Positions 26,171 through 34,235 of a DNA stretch of 54,392 nucleotides are shown here, in pieces. The translations under genes and the position numbers were made by a program. This stretch comes from Fretibacterium fastidiosum (lineage in GTDB: Bacteria; Synergistota; Synergistia; Synergistales; Aminobacteriaceae), in NCBI RefSeq assembly GCF_000210715.1, contig NC_021038.1:2007089-2061480 (forward strand), written 5' to 3'. Below the pieces are notes generated by a model. The model was not told the origin of the DNA. It made no database searches and saw only the letters and a program-made list of their open reading frames with translations. Positions within the stretch are counted from its first letter, which is position 1. Each line of letters begins with the position of its first letter.

Positions 26171-26278
26171 CCTATCGTCTGAATCCCTCTTGAAACTCAG
26201 GGATTTTCGCTTCTGGTGGACCACTTATCCATCGAACCCGTTTTGTGTCCTCCCATTCCGACAGGTCGCTCGTTCGGG

Positions 26279-26557
26279 TTATTTTTTGAACAGATCAGAA
26301 TGCGTACCGGTACGCACCAAAACCAAGGTCAACGTATCCCGTTCAACCCGGTAAATCAGGAGCCAGTCGGATGTTATATGACATTCCCTGAAGCCGGACC
26401 AATCGCCCTTTAAAGGATGATCCCCCAAAGACTCGGGGAGAGCGGCGTTCTGTGCCAGCAACCTGACGACACGATCAAAGGCGGATAAGTCATAGTCTCG
26501 TTTTAACAGCAACTTTAGGTCTTTTTGTATTTTTGACGAAAATCGGAGCTTAAGCAT
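26279..26557 (-). CDS. yafQ: YafQ-type toxin (RelE/ParE superfamily mRNA interferase)
   Basis: A 92-residue toxin matching YafQ across its length. YafQ cuts mRNA in the ribosomal A site. The catalytic set is present: His47 in DHPL, His60 in ECHI, Asp64 in SDW, His86 in TGTHSDLF, and Phe90. The DHPLKG-W-G-RECH and WLLIYR strands are typical. It overlaps the antitoxin gene by 8 nt, the usual order of antitoxin first. All active-site residues are intact, so the toxin should be functional. Confidence 0.92.
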   Translation of the reverse strand: MLKLRFSSKIQKDLKLLLKRDYDLSAFDRVVRLLAQNAALPESLGDHPLKGDWSGFRECHITSDWLLIYRVERDTLTLVLVRTGTHSDLFKK

Positions 26558-26795
26558 TTGAGCCCAGCAGATCCTTCATCATTTCATCGACGTTGTCATA
26601 GGTTTTGCTGAGATTGCGTCCTGCAATAACGTCTCGCATCGCCGCAACGGTTTCTTCATTGGGCTCCTGGGCCTCTCCACTTTCGAGCTCATTCAGGTAA
26701 TGGACAAGGGATTGCAGGTTTTCCTCCGAAAGTGCGTGGATACGGCGGTACAGGCTTTTTCGGGTCTTTACGTTTTCCATGTGGGCCACGTTCAT
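26550..26795 (-). CDS. Antitoxin partner of the YafQ-type toxin
   Basis: An 81-residue acidic protein upstream of and overlapping the toxin. The first half is basic to neutral (RKSLYRRIHALSEENLQSLVHYLNEL) and the second half is acidic (EEMV-like repeats, NVDEMMKDLLG), consistent with a DNA-binding start and a toxin-binding tail. It does not look like a classic DinJ ribbon-helix-helix, so the family is unsure; similar antitoxins accompany RelE toxins in Firmicutes. Start ATG 26795 has GGAG 9 nt upstream. Confidence 0.8.
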   Translation of the reverse strand: MNVAHMENVKTRKSLYRRIHALSEENLQSLVHYLNELESGEAQEPNEETVAAMRDVIAGRNLSKTYDNVDEMMKDLLGSNA

Positions 26796-26831
26796 CTTTC
26801 CCAGCTCCTCTCTCTCCGCTCTTCTGTTGCC

Positions 26832-26868
26832 AAAAGGGCCTTTCCTTCTGTCGGGAAAGGCCCTTTTT
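26832..26868 (-). terminator. Terminator of ssrA
   Basis: AAAGGGCCTTTCC and GGAAAGGCCCTTT form a long stem with T-runs on both sides (TTTTTTTT on plus, TTTT on minus). It lies about 50 nt past the tmRNA 3' end and just upstream of the antitoxin gene. Confidence 0.8.
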
Positions 26869-26914
26869 TTTAAAATCAACCCCGACGCGTTAACGATTGC
26901 GCCGAGGATTCAGT

Positions 26915-27268
26915 TGGTGGAGGCGGGGGGAATTGAACCCCCGTCCGACGTGGGCCAGCGTGACAGCGCTACAGGCTTAGTTTTCTTTTAATTGTCGTCA
27001 AAGGTGAGGCAGAAAACGGCCTTCCTTTTTCCAAGACCTCTTGTCTTTTTCACTCCAGCAAGATCCGACTGTGAGCGAAGCATCTGTCTAAAATGACGTC
27101 TCCGGCGAGCCAACAGACGAGCTCATCCTTCGACGTGGCAGGCCTAAGCCGCCAATGCGTAATCGTTATCGACGTTTATTCGTCTGCCCGAATGTTTAAC
27201 GAGGATTACGGACGTAACTCGACCTGCTCTGTCAGGCACTCCACGCGCCGTCGAAACCTGTCGCCCCC
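26915..27268 (-). ncRNA. ssrA: Transfer-messenger RNA (tmRNA)
   Basis: Rescues stalled ribosomes and tags the unfinished protein. On the minus strand it begins GGGGGCGACAGGTTTCGACGG and ends with the T-arm GACGGGGGTTCAATTCCCCC and CGCCTCCACCA. The 5' GGGGGCG pairs with the 3' CGCCTCC to make the acceptor stem (one G-U). The tag frame near the 5' third ends GAT-AAC-GAT-TAC-GCA-TTG-GCG-GCT-TAG, giving DNDYALAA at the end of the tag. The likely resume codon is GTC, preceded by AATAAAC in the way E. coli's AATAGTC precedes its GCA, so the tag would be (A)VDNDYALAA. Length 354 nt is normal. smpB lies immediately upstream. Confidence 0.95.
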
Positions 27269-27347
27269 AATAAAACCGGCTTTATCATCCAAAACTTCCC
27301 GATCACATGAACGATGATCCATCGGCATGACGGGAAGAGCCGTCCTC

Positions 27348-27821
27348 TCAGTCGTACCGTCCGTTGTGCCTCACGGCACGCGCCATATCTCGCTTCGCGT
27401 CCCGATCCGCAATGGCGTCCCGCTTGTCGTGTGCCGTCCTGCCTCGCGCCAGGGCCAGTTCCACCTTGGCTCGCCGCCCCTCCTTAATATAGACGGAGAG
27501 AGGGACCAGCGTCAAGCCCTTCTCGCGGACCCTGCCCTTCAACCGCAGCAGTTCATGACGGTGAAGGAGCAGCTTGCGCCGCCGCTCCGGCTCATGATTG
27601 TAATACGTCCCCTTCTCGTAGGGAGAGATGTGCATCCCCACCAGCCAGAGCTCCCCTTCATCCAGAGAGGCGTAGGAATCCTTGAGGTTCAGGTTTCCGG
27701 CACGCACGCTCTTGATCTCCGTTCCCGTCAGGACGATCCCGCACTCGAAAGCGTCAACGATAAAATAATCATGCCTTGCCTTACGGTTCTGGGCCACCGT
27801 CTTATTCGCCTTCTCCGGCAT
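27348..27821 (-). CDS. smpB: SsrA-binding protein SmpB
   Basis: Binds tmRNA and mimics part of a tRNA so that tmRNA can enter a stalled ribosome. 157 residues: NRKARHDYFIVDAFECGIVLTGTEIKSVRAG near the start, LKDSYASLDEGELWLVGMHISPY, the RKLLLHRHEL segment and the basic tail with KRDAIADRD. All are standard SmpB. GGAGGAGG precedes the ATG. It lies 80 nt upstream of ssrA on the same strand, so both partners can be made from one transcript. Confidence 0.97.
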   Translation of the reverse strand: MPEKANKTVAQNRKARHDYFIVDAFECGIVLTGTEIKSVRAGNLNLKDSYASLDEGELWLVGMHISPYEKGTYYNHEPERRRKLLLHRHELLRLKGRVREKGLTLVPLSVYIKEGRRAKVELALARGRTAHDKRDAIADRDAKRDMARAVRHNGRYD

Positions 27822-27854
27822 CTCATCCTCCTCCCCAATTTCATTTAGCTTTTT

Positions 27855-27882
27855 ATTTTATCACACAATCTTGCATTGACAA
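27855..27882 (-). promoter_or_regulatory. Promoter of smpB-ssrA
   Basis: Minus-strand TTGTCA (27882-27877), a 16-bp spacer and TAAAAT (27860-27855) lie about 35 bp before the smpB ATG. Confidence 0.6.
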
Positions 27883-27943
27883 GAGGCTTTTCTTCGTGGC
27901 CACGCCGCCCGCCACCGCTATGCGCAATCGCCTCCTGGAATTA

Positions 27944-28999
27944 TTACTTCCTAAAATGCTCCTCCATTATAGCATTCAGCTGAGCTGCAATCTGTGAAAA
28001 CTTTTGGTTCAAATCCAATGTTTTTACGCTTATTCGGTTCCCACTCATCTGATAAACGTTGTTCGGCTGGATGGCCTCATCGGTAGCTGCATACAGCAGC
28101 ATACCGGAAACCTTATGCGGTTGGGCTCCGAAATTCGTGTCCGTGTTTTTTACGTAAGTGAAAATCTGATACAGATTGTTGGAATGAAGCGTGTGAACGT
28201 CATACTGCGTCTGCGTTGTGCGCCTATAATACTTGGCATCAATAATAAGGACTTCGCTGCCCCTGATCAGCATGATATCGCTCTGCATAATCGGCAGCAT
28301 TGTTCCGTTGCCATCATCAAGCGCCCACGGAATTTGCGAGGCCGTTACCGTCACCTGCGGGCATTCCCTGACATAATATTCGAGGATAAACTTCTCGTAG
28401 AGACGATTCATACGCTGTTCATCAACAAAGGCTGCCAGCTTATACTCGCCGGAATCCGTGGTCAGCAGCATTCCATCAATAATGAGCTGGCACAGGCCGA
28501 TGAGCATACGGTAGGTATTGTTGTTCCTCTGAAAACGGATAGCTGACCACCTAATCGTGGTGGGATCAATCGTACTTACCTTGGAAAAAAACAGCATCTC
28601 TTTTTTCAGATTGCTCTTGTACTCCTGGTCTACCTTCGTATGCCGGAGCAAGAGCATGACGGTCGTTTTCAGTATCTGATTCAAGAGATTGTTTTCTGAC
28701 AGCTCATCATACTCACAGGTCAGCATGCACTTTCTGGCAAGGCGATTTTGAATGGTTCTCGGCATATCAATTTTGCCACGGACCACAGCCACATCCTCTT
28801 TGCGATTTAGATACTCTCGATACAGGCCCTGCTTCAGTTGGCGACCGATACCCTTGGCGAGGACCGCCGCAAAAAGGTTATGTATGTTCTCGAATTCTTC
28901 GGTAGCGACATCCTCATAACCACCTTGATTCAGCGCGGTGAAGGCATACGAAAGCATATAGTATATGTTTTTTATGAAGATGCTCCTATCCTTTATCAT
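27944..28999 (-). CDS. mcrC: McrC-type restriction endonuclease subunit
   Basis: Nuclease partner of the McrB GTPase; together they cut DNA carrying methylated cytosine. 351 residues. The N-terminal half is helical (IFIKNIYYMLSYAFTAL, DVAVVRGKIDM is the conserved RGKID box). The PD-(D/E)xK nuclease core is seen as QSDIMLIRGSEVLIIDAKYY (about 238-257). The ATG overlaps the mcrB stop by 4 nt. Base composition is clearly more AT-rich than the flanking genes, suggesting transfer. The gene ends 62 nt before the smpB promoter region. Confidence 0.9.
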   Translation of the reverse strand: MIKDRSIFIKNIYYMLSYAFTALNQGGYEDVATEEFENIHNLFAAVLAKGIGRQLKQGLYREYLNRKEDVAVVRGKIDMPRTIQNRLARKCMLTCEYDELSENNLLNQILKTTVMLLLRHTKVDQEYKSNLKKEMLFFSKVSTIDPTTIRWSAIRFQRNNNTYRMLIGLCQLIIDGMLLTTDSGEYKLAAFVDEQRMNRLYEKFILEYYVRECPQVTVTASQIPWALDDGNGTMLPIMQSDIMLIRGSEVLIIDAKYYRRTTQTQYDVHTLHSNNLYQIFTYVKNTDTNFGAQPHKVSGMLLYAATDEAIQPNNVYQMSGNRISVKTLDLNQKFSQIAAQLNAIMEEHFRK

Positions 29000-30996
29000 T
29001 GAAACACACCCAGTAAAATATTCTCCCAGTGTCGGAGCTTGTTGACATCGTCAAACCAATATTCACTCAACATCGGCAGAATATCGTAATCGACGATGGA
29101 ATACAGCCAGTCCCTGGTGCAAACATCTCTGCCACAAAAATAGCTGTGGCCGACGCAGAATCCCTTGCCCAGCGACCTGTCGAGAGAAATCTCCCGATTC
29201 AATTCCTTAACCTTAGATACCAGCTCATTCAGTGTTTCGTTATTCAGGCTGTTTTGATACTGGATGAAGCCGTCAGAATCGAAGCCCGGTTCCATTTCAA
29301 AGAAGCTGAAGCGGCGACGAAGAGCGTAGTCAATCATGGCCAGGCTGCGGTCTGCTGTATTCATCATGCCGATGATGTACAGATTTTTAGGAACTGAGAA
29401 GGGAAGTCCATTATAGGCCAATGTTGCCTTGGTGCCTCTATAGTCTTTCTCAATGAGCAGAAGCAGCTCTCCGAAAATTTTACTCATGTTGCCACGATTG
29501 ATCTCGTCAATGATAAAGAAGAAATCTTTATCCAATCGGTTCGCGGCCTTCTCACAAAAGCGATAAAAGATACCATACTTGAGCTCAAAACCGTCCTCTA
29601 CGGGCTTGTAGCCCATCATGAAGTCCTCATAGGAATAGTTTTGATGAAATTGCACGAATTCAATCCTGCTATCATCTTCTTCTCCCATCATAGACCATGC
29701 CAGACGTCTGGCAGCAAAGGTCTTTCCCACGCCGGGAGCGCCCTGAAGGATGATATTCTTTTTATTTTGAAGAACGGATACAAGGTTTTCATAACGTTTT
29801 TCCGTCATGTAAACTTCATCAAGGAAATCACTCTTTGTGTATGCGTTAATGGGAGCCACCACTGTAACCGGATATTTTTCGCCCGATGCGGCAGTAACAT
29901 ACAGTTTAACGTTGCTCAAATCAGCCTTATCGAGTGCCGCAGAAAGCTCATCCCTCAATTTCCAAACGAAGCTGCCTTCTTCATTTTTATCAGCGTTACG
30001 GCCCACGTAAAGAACCGTCCACCACCGTGTGGAGCCATTGTCTCTGGTGTTTGGTGAAATGCCGGTGGCTTCACAAATGCGCTTTGCCAGTCCGAATGAA
30101 CCGGCGTTGTAGAAATTTTTTGTCTCACCGTATTTCATGGCAAGCTGTGTGCAGGATGCCATGCCGCCGTAGTCTTTTATGCGCTTCATGATTTCCAGTG
30201 CACTGGTGGTAAAGACGGTTTCGTCCTCGAGGAGTTTGCTCCAGTCATCGACAGTAAGGCCGGAATCATAATCGGAACCATACCATTTAACAGGCTTTGC
30301 AGCAGCGGCATCCTTTTGCGAATAATATCTGCTGATGTAAAATCCAACGTCAATGGTCAGAGTTTTCAACTCAGGATCGGAATAGCACGTCTCGGTCAAT
30401 TGCGATTCGAAGAGGTTCACCAGCTCGGTATCTTCTTTTAAAGCCAGGCTGATCTCATCGTAAAGTCGTAGGAAGTTTCGGATATTATCGGCATAAGCGC
30501 CTTTTTTGAAACGGTAATTCGAGTTAAGTTCGTTGGCAACTGCTTTTGCTTCACTGAACTTGTAGATGTAGTATTTGTCCGGATAACGGAGCCACAAGTA
30601 GGTGCTGATGGAATTTTCATACTGATAATGCTGTGCGTCCTCGCTCCCGTACTCCTTCAAGAGGATGGACGAGTGCGCACTAAAAGCATCCATCCGTTCA
30701 AACACATCCTTGCTCTCATCGAACAGAGCAATGAACATGGAACGAACCTCTTCATGAGCGGACCTGGCGAAATCGACGATCATGCCCTTCGGGAAGTAAT
30801 TTGCGGAAGTCAGTAAATTGAGGGTTTTGTCCAAAGACCGACTCAGCATCTCCGGAAAATCAACTGCGTTCACATCCCAATTATCCTGAAACCATTTCAC
30901 GGCTTCCCATTTGTATTTCTCATTTTCCCACTGTTTTGAAACGAAGTTCCGTTTGTACTCAACCAGTATATCCTTCAGTCGAAATGGATCAAACAT
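28996..30996 (-). CDS. mcrB: McrB-type AAA+ GTPase
   Basis: Motor subunit of a type IV restriction system, 666 residues. The C-terminal AAA+ module has Walker A GAPGVGKTFAARRLA (about 417), the McrB-type FVQFHQNYSYEDFMMGYKP, Walker B FFFIIDEINRGNMSKIFGELL (about 492-512) and the signature MMNTADRS (about 543). The first 400 residues would recognise DNA; I see no well-known reader domain there. ATG 30996 follows AGAGGTG by 6 nt; a GTG three codons upstream is an alternative. AT-rich like mcrC. A plausible promoter lies at 31049-31077. Confidence 0.92.
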   Translation of the reverse strand: MFDPFRLKDILVEYKRNFVSKQWENEKYKWEAVKWFQDNWDVNAVDFPEMLSRSLDKTLNLLTSANYFPKGMIVDFARSAHEEVRSMFIALFDESKDVFERMDAFSAHSSILLKEYGSEDAQHYQYENSISTYLWLRYPDKYYIYKFSEAKAVANELNSNYRFKKGAYADNIRNFLRLYDEISLALKEDTELVNLFESQLTETCYSDPELKTLTIDVGFYISRYYSQKDAAAAKPVKWYGSDYDSGLTVDDWSKLLEDETVFTTSALEIMKRIKDYGGMASCTQLAMKYGETKNFYNAGSFGLAKRICEATGISPNTRDNGSTRWWTVLYVGRNADKNEEGSFVWKLRDELSAALDKADLSNVKLYVTAASGEKYPVTVVAPINAYTKSDFLDEVYMTEKRYENLVSVLQNKKNIILQGAPGVGKTFAARRLAWSMMGEEDDSRIEFVQFHQNYSYEDFMMGYKPVEDGFELKYGIFYRFCEKAANRLDKDFFFIIDEINRGNMSKIFGELLLLIEKDYRGTKATLAYNGLPFSVPKNLYIIGMMNTADRSLAMIDYALRRRFSFFEMEPGFDSDGFIQYQNSLNNETLNELVSKVKELNREISLDRSLGKGFCVGHSYFCGRDVCTRDWLYSIVDYDILPMLSEYWFDDVNKLRHWENILLGVFQ

Positions 30997-31048
30997 GGCA
31001 AACACCTCTCAAATGCTTGTCGTGCTATAGCGAAAACCAGGTGCTTTT

Positions 31049-31077
31049 ATTATAGCGCTCCATCATCAAGGCAGGAA
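31049..31077 (-). promoter_or_regulatory. Promoter of mcrBC
   Basis: Minus-strand TTCCTG (31077-31072), a 17-bp spacer and a perfect TATAAT (31054-31049) lie about 53 bp before the mcrB ATG. Confidence 0.45.
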
Positions 31078-31177
31078 ATTGAACCTCAACGCCGCCCGCC
31101 ACTGCTTCAGGCCAGACGCCATCCCCCAAAACGGGGTGACAGGACCGTTGAGCGACAGCAGACGATCGGCGGCCTTG

Positions 31178-31206
31178 TTGCTTTTTTGAGGGCGTTCCAT
31201 TAGAAT
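31178..31206 (+). promoter_or_regulatory. Promoter of the riboswitch-controlled operon
   Basis: TTGCTT (31178-31183), a 17-bp spacer and TAGAAT (31201-31206) predict a start near 31213, so a leader of about 440 nt. Confidence 0.5.
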
Positions 31207-31215
31207 GACGTCTTG

Positions 31216-31234
31216 TACAAACAGGCTGTTTGTA
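31216..31234. promoter_or_regulatory. Perfect palindrome at the predicted transcript start
   Basis: TACAAACAG and CTGTTTGTA flank one central G. It lies just past the predicted start site and could be an operator or a 5' hairpin of the leader. Confidence 0.35.
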
Positions 31235-31274
31235 TATGGAAATGCGTCATCGTCCTCCCTGTCCGACGCGCGAT

Positions 31275-31464
31275 ACGGTGGGGACGGTGTAGATGGAATG
31301 GGGTGAGAGTCCCCGCGCGGCCGGCACTGTAAGCGTGAACCCATGCTGAAGCGTCTCTTCGGGACGCCATGACGAACGTCAGTCACTGCGGCATCAGGCC
31401 GTGGGAAGGCAGGCATCGGGCGCTGGGGGCTCTCCCCCTGAATCGCAAGTCAGGAGACTTACGC
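31275..31464 (+). promoter_or_regulatory. Cobalamin riboswitch
   Basis: The conserved blocks of the B12 riboswitch appear in order: GGTG near 31289, GGGTGAGAGTCCCC (about 31300-31314), GCGGCCGGCACTGTAAGCG (the B12 box, about 31316-31334), GTCACT (31379-31385), GTGGGAAGG (31401-31409) and AGTCAGGAGACTTACGC (about 31448-31464). The AdoCbl-sensing core closes just upstream of a terminator stem. It precedes an Opp-type importer and btuFCD, which it probably represses when corrinoid is plentiful. Confidence 0.9.
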
Positions 31465-31524
31465 ATTTTCTCTGGAGGACGTTGGCCCCCTGCCCAGGGC
31501 GGACGTCTTGGCGCGTGAAAACGG

Positions 31525-31574
31525 ACGCGCCGACCTTCTCGCTTGCAGAAGCGCAGAGGGCCGGCGCGTTTTTA
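31525..31574 (+). terminator. Riboswitch-linked intrinsic terminator
   Basis: ACGCGCCG (31525-31532) pairs with CGGCGCGT (31562-31569), followed by TTTTT. It sits between the riboswitch and the first gene, in the place expected of an attenuator. A second hairpin (GCGGGC-TTGCC-GCCCGC) lies near 31596-31612, before the AGGAGG of the gene. Confidence 0.65.
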
Positions 31575-31651
31575 TCTCTGCGACGCGCAAAAGGTGCGGG
31601 CTTGCCGCCCGCAGGAGTTTTGCACTATTTTTGGAATTTTAGGAGGCAAAC

Positions 31652-33205
31652 ATGAAGAAAACGGTTTTTGCGGCGCTTTCCCTCGCGATGGCGCTCCTCT
31701 GCGGCACGGCCCTGGCGAAGGATGAGATCGTCCTGTCGGGCGGCGATAACGCCATGGCGGGAAAGATCGACCCCGTCCGCGGGTATGGTGTCTGGGGACC
31801 CGACATCTTTCACTGCCACCTGCTGAAACCCGGCAAGGACAACCTGCTGGAAAAGGACCTGGCAACGGATGAGAAGGTCAGCGAAGACGGGCTGAGGTAC
31901 ACGTATGAAATTCGCGAGGACGCGAAGTTCGCCGACGGCCACCCCCTGACAGCGGAGGACATCGTCTTCACGTTTGAGAGCACGAAGGCCGCCGCATCGG
32001 TCGCAGACCTCTCGATGTTGGAGAGCGTTCGGGCGCTCGACGACCGAACGGTGGAGTTCACGCTCTCCCGTCCATGGTCGTTCTTTCCGCACCTCCTGAG
32101 TTACGTCGGCATCGTTCCGAAGCACGCTTATAAGGAGGGCTACGGTGACATGCCGCTGGGCTCAGGCGCCTGGCGTATCGTGGACTTCCAGATCGGACAG
32201 CAGATGATTTTGGAGCCCAATCCGCACTATTACGGCAGGAAGTCCCCCTTCAAACGGGTGACGATCCTCAAGGTCGACGACGACGCCACGCTCGCTGCAG
32301 CGAAGTCGGGACAGTTGGACTTCGTCTTCATTCCGGCGGAGTTCGCGGCCACAAAACAGGAGGTGCCGGGCATGAAGCTCCTGACGCTCGACACCTTCAC
32401 CTCGCTGGCGATCAACCTGCCCGTCATCCCCGAAGGGGTTGCCTCAGGAGATGAGAAGGTGGGTAACAACGTGACCTGTGACCCGGCCATCCGCCGCGCG
32501 CTGAACGTCGGCATCAGCCGTCAGCTTCTGGTCGATCAGGCGTTGAGCGGAATGGGGAAGCCCTCCTTCACCATCGGCGGAGGCTGGCTGCCCTGGGCCT
32601 CGAAGCGGACGTTCGAGGACGGACGCCTGGAGGAGGCAAAGAAGATCCTCGAGGACGCCGGCTGGGTGGATTCGGACGGCGACGGCATCCGGGAGAAGGA
32701 CGGCCTGAAGGCGGAGTTCACGATCAAGGGCCGCAGCAACGACATGCCTCGTTACAACGTGGTCGTGGCGGTCGCGGAGAGCGCCAAAGCGCTTGGAATC
32801 CATATTATCCCTCAATCCGCACCCTGGGTTGAAGCGCGCCACGCCCGCGCTACGCCGACGTGCTGGGCGTTCGGCTACCCCAGCCCTTCGGACTTCTATC
32901 TGTTTTACCATTCTTCGCAGATCAACAAAGGCGTGATCGGCAATCCGCCCTCGTACTCCAACCCGGAGGTCGACGCCCTGATCGACAGGGCGCTGCGCGC
33001 CACAAGCCAGGAGGAGAGCGACAGGCTGTGGCAGCAGGCTGAAGAGCTGGCGGACGCAGACGTGCCGTTCCTGTACGTTGCCTGTCCCCAGGACAACTAC
33101 CTCGTCCGCGACGGACTGACGATACCGCCGCTAGGAAGGGTCAAATCCAGAAACCAGGGCGGAGCGGGGCTGGAGAACCTGAACGAGTGGAGCTGGAGCG
33201 AATGA
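31652..33205 (+). CDS. Family 5 substrate-binding protein of a riboswitch-controlled Opp/Nik-type importer
   Basis: Periplasmic binding protein, 517 residues. A signal peptide (about 1-22, ending ALA) precedes DEIVLSGGDNAMAGKIDPVRGYG, then the family's YTYEIREDAKFADGHPLTAEDIVFTF and GSGAWRIVDF. It differs from the peptide-type binding protein at 21762 in its start (no SLDPQ) and shape, and is closer in layout to nickel- or cobalt-chelate binders, though I cannot assign a ligand. AGGAGG precedes the ATG by 6 nt. First gene downstream of the cobalamin riboswitch, so a corrinoid or cobalt role is inferred from regulation, not from residues. Confidence 0.85.
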   Translation: MKKTVFAALSLAMALLCGTALAKDEIVLSGGDNAMAGKIDPVRGYGVWGPDIFHCHLLKPGKDNLLEKDLATDEKVSEDGLRYTYEIREDAKFADGHPLTAEDIVFTFESTKAAASVADLSMLESVRALDDRTVEFTLSRPWSFFPHLLSYVGIVPKHAYKEGYGDMPLGSGAWRIVDFQIGQQMILEPNPHYYGRKSPFKRVTILKVDDDATLAAAKSGQLDFVFIPAEFAATKQEVPGMKLLTLDTFTSLAINLPVIPEGVASGDEKVGNNVTCDPAIRRALNVGISRQLLVDQALSGMGKPSFTIGGGWLPWASKRTFEDGRLEEAKKILEDAGWVDSDGDGIREKDGLKAEFTIKGRSNDMPRYNVVVAVAESAKALGIHIIPQSAPWVEARHARATPTCWAFGYPSPSDFYLFYHSSQINKGVIGNPPSYSNPEVDALIDRALRATSQEESDRLWQQAEELADADVPFLYVACPQDNYLVRDGLTIPPLGRVKSRNQGGAGLENLNEWSWSE

Positions 33206-33245
33206 GACAGCGGGGGATCGCTCCCCGGGGGAAGGAGAGGGGTTA

Positions 33246-34235
33246 GTGAGTAAGGGATTCGCACGGTACGTCGCGGGGTCTCTCGGGCGGTTGCTGCTCC
33301 TGCTCGTTTCCTGTTCCGCGCTCAGCTTTTTTCTGGTCACGGCGTCACCCTTGAAAGCGATTGATGCCTTCCTCGGTGAGGTCAACGTCTCAGAGGAACA
33401 GCGGGCCCACATCGAGGAGCAGTGGGACCTGAACCGGCCGCCCCTGGAACGCTACTTCAAGTGGGCAGCAGCGGCCCTGCGGGGCGACCTCGGACAGTCC
33501 ATCATGCACCACAAGCCGGTGTCGCAAGTGCTGGCGGAGCGTTTCAAGGCCTCGCTGCTTCTGATGGGCACGGCCTGGGCGCTGTCCGGCGTCCTTGGCC
33601 TGATTTTAGGAATCGCCGCCGGCGCCTGGCGGGGCGGTTGGCCGGACAGGGTGATCAAGACCTTCAGCCTGCTTCTGGCCTCCACTCCGACGTTTTGGCT
33701 CGGACTTCTGCTCCTGATCGTGTTTGCCGTACAGCTACAGTGGTTCCCCCTGGGGCTCTCCATCCCCATCGGCCGCGTGGCCGCGGAGACGACGTGGGCC
33801 GAGCGGCTGCACCACCTCATCCTTCCTGCGTTGACGCTGTCCATCACCGGCGTGGCGAACATCGCGCTGCACACCCGACAGAAGCTGATCGACGTGCTGG
33901 AGAGCGAATACGTCCTCTTCGCCCGTGCCCGCGGCGAGTCGCTGGGGCAGATCATCCGGCGCCATGGCCTGCGCAACATCGCCCTGCCGGCGATCACGCT
34001 GCAGTTCGCCTCGGTGAACGAGATATTCGGCGGCTCCGTGTTGGCGGAGAAGGTGTTCTCCTACCCCGGCCTGGGCAGCACCGCCGTCGAGGCCGGCCTC
34101 CACGCGGACGCACCGCTCCTGATGGGCATCGCCCTCTTCAGCGTGCTCTTCGTCTTCGCGGGGAACCTGGCCGCGAACGTCCTCTACGGGTTGATCGACC
34201 CGCACATTCGGGAGGGAGAGAAAGCCCATGGCTGA
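33246..34235 (+). CDS. Opp/Nik-type ABC permease 1
   Basis: DppB/NikB-type channel subunit, 329 residues, six helices. Family features: GRLLLLLVSCSALSFFLVTASP at the start, the QWDLNRPPLERYFKWAAAALRGDLGQS segment, STPTFWLGLLLL, and the EAA loop EYVLFARARGESLGQIIRRHGLRNIALPAI (about 220-248). GTG start at 33246 with AAGGAGAGGGG upstream. Overlaps the next permease by 8 nt. Confidence 0.9.
   Translation: MSKGFARYVAGSLGRLLLLLVSCSALSFFLVTASPLKAIDAFLGEVNVSEEQRAHIEEQWDLNRPPLERYFKWAAAALRGDLGQSIMHHKPVSQVLAERFKASLLLMGTAWALSGVLGLILGIAAGAWRGGWPDRVIKTFSLLLASTPTFWLGLLLLIVFAVQLQWFPLGLSIPIGRVAAETTWAERLHHLILPALTLSITGVANIALHTRQKLIDVLESEYVLFARARGESLGQIIRRHGLRNIALPAITLQFASVNEIFGGSVLAEKVFSYPGLGSTAVEAGLHADAPLLMGIALFSVLFVFAGNLAANVLYGLIDPHIREGEKAHG

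Larger units (their letters stand above)
25947..26278. other. Intergenic region between cbiZ and the toxin-antitoxin pair
   Basis: About 330 bases holding the cbiZ promoter candidate, a strong terminator for the minus-strand toxin-antitoxin transcript, and a small hairpin (AATCCCT with AGGGATT, 26181-26204). A short open frame across it (25943-26224) runs through the terminator hairpin and is not credible. Confidence 0.5.
31006..31651. other. Control region between mcrB and the corrinoid-linked operon
   Basis: About 650 bases contain the mcrBC promoter, a plus-strand promoter, a palindrome, a cobalamin riboswitch and its terminator, each listed separately. No protein gene seen. Confidence 0.7.

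Noticed and set aside
25943-26224. Small minus-strand open frame upstream of cbiZ
   Set aside because: It crosses a strong terminator hairpin and has no recognisable sequence.
26888-27317. Short open frames over 26.9-27.3 kb
   Set aside because: They lie in or across ssrA; the RNA explains the sequence.
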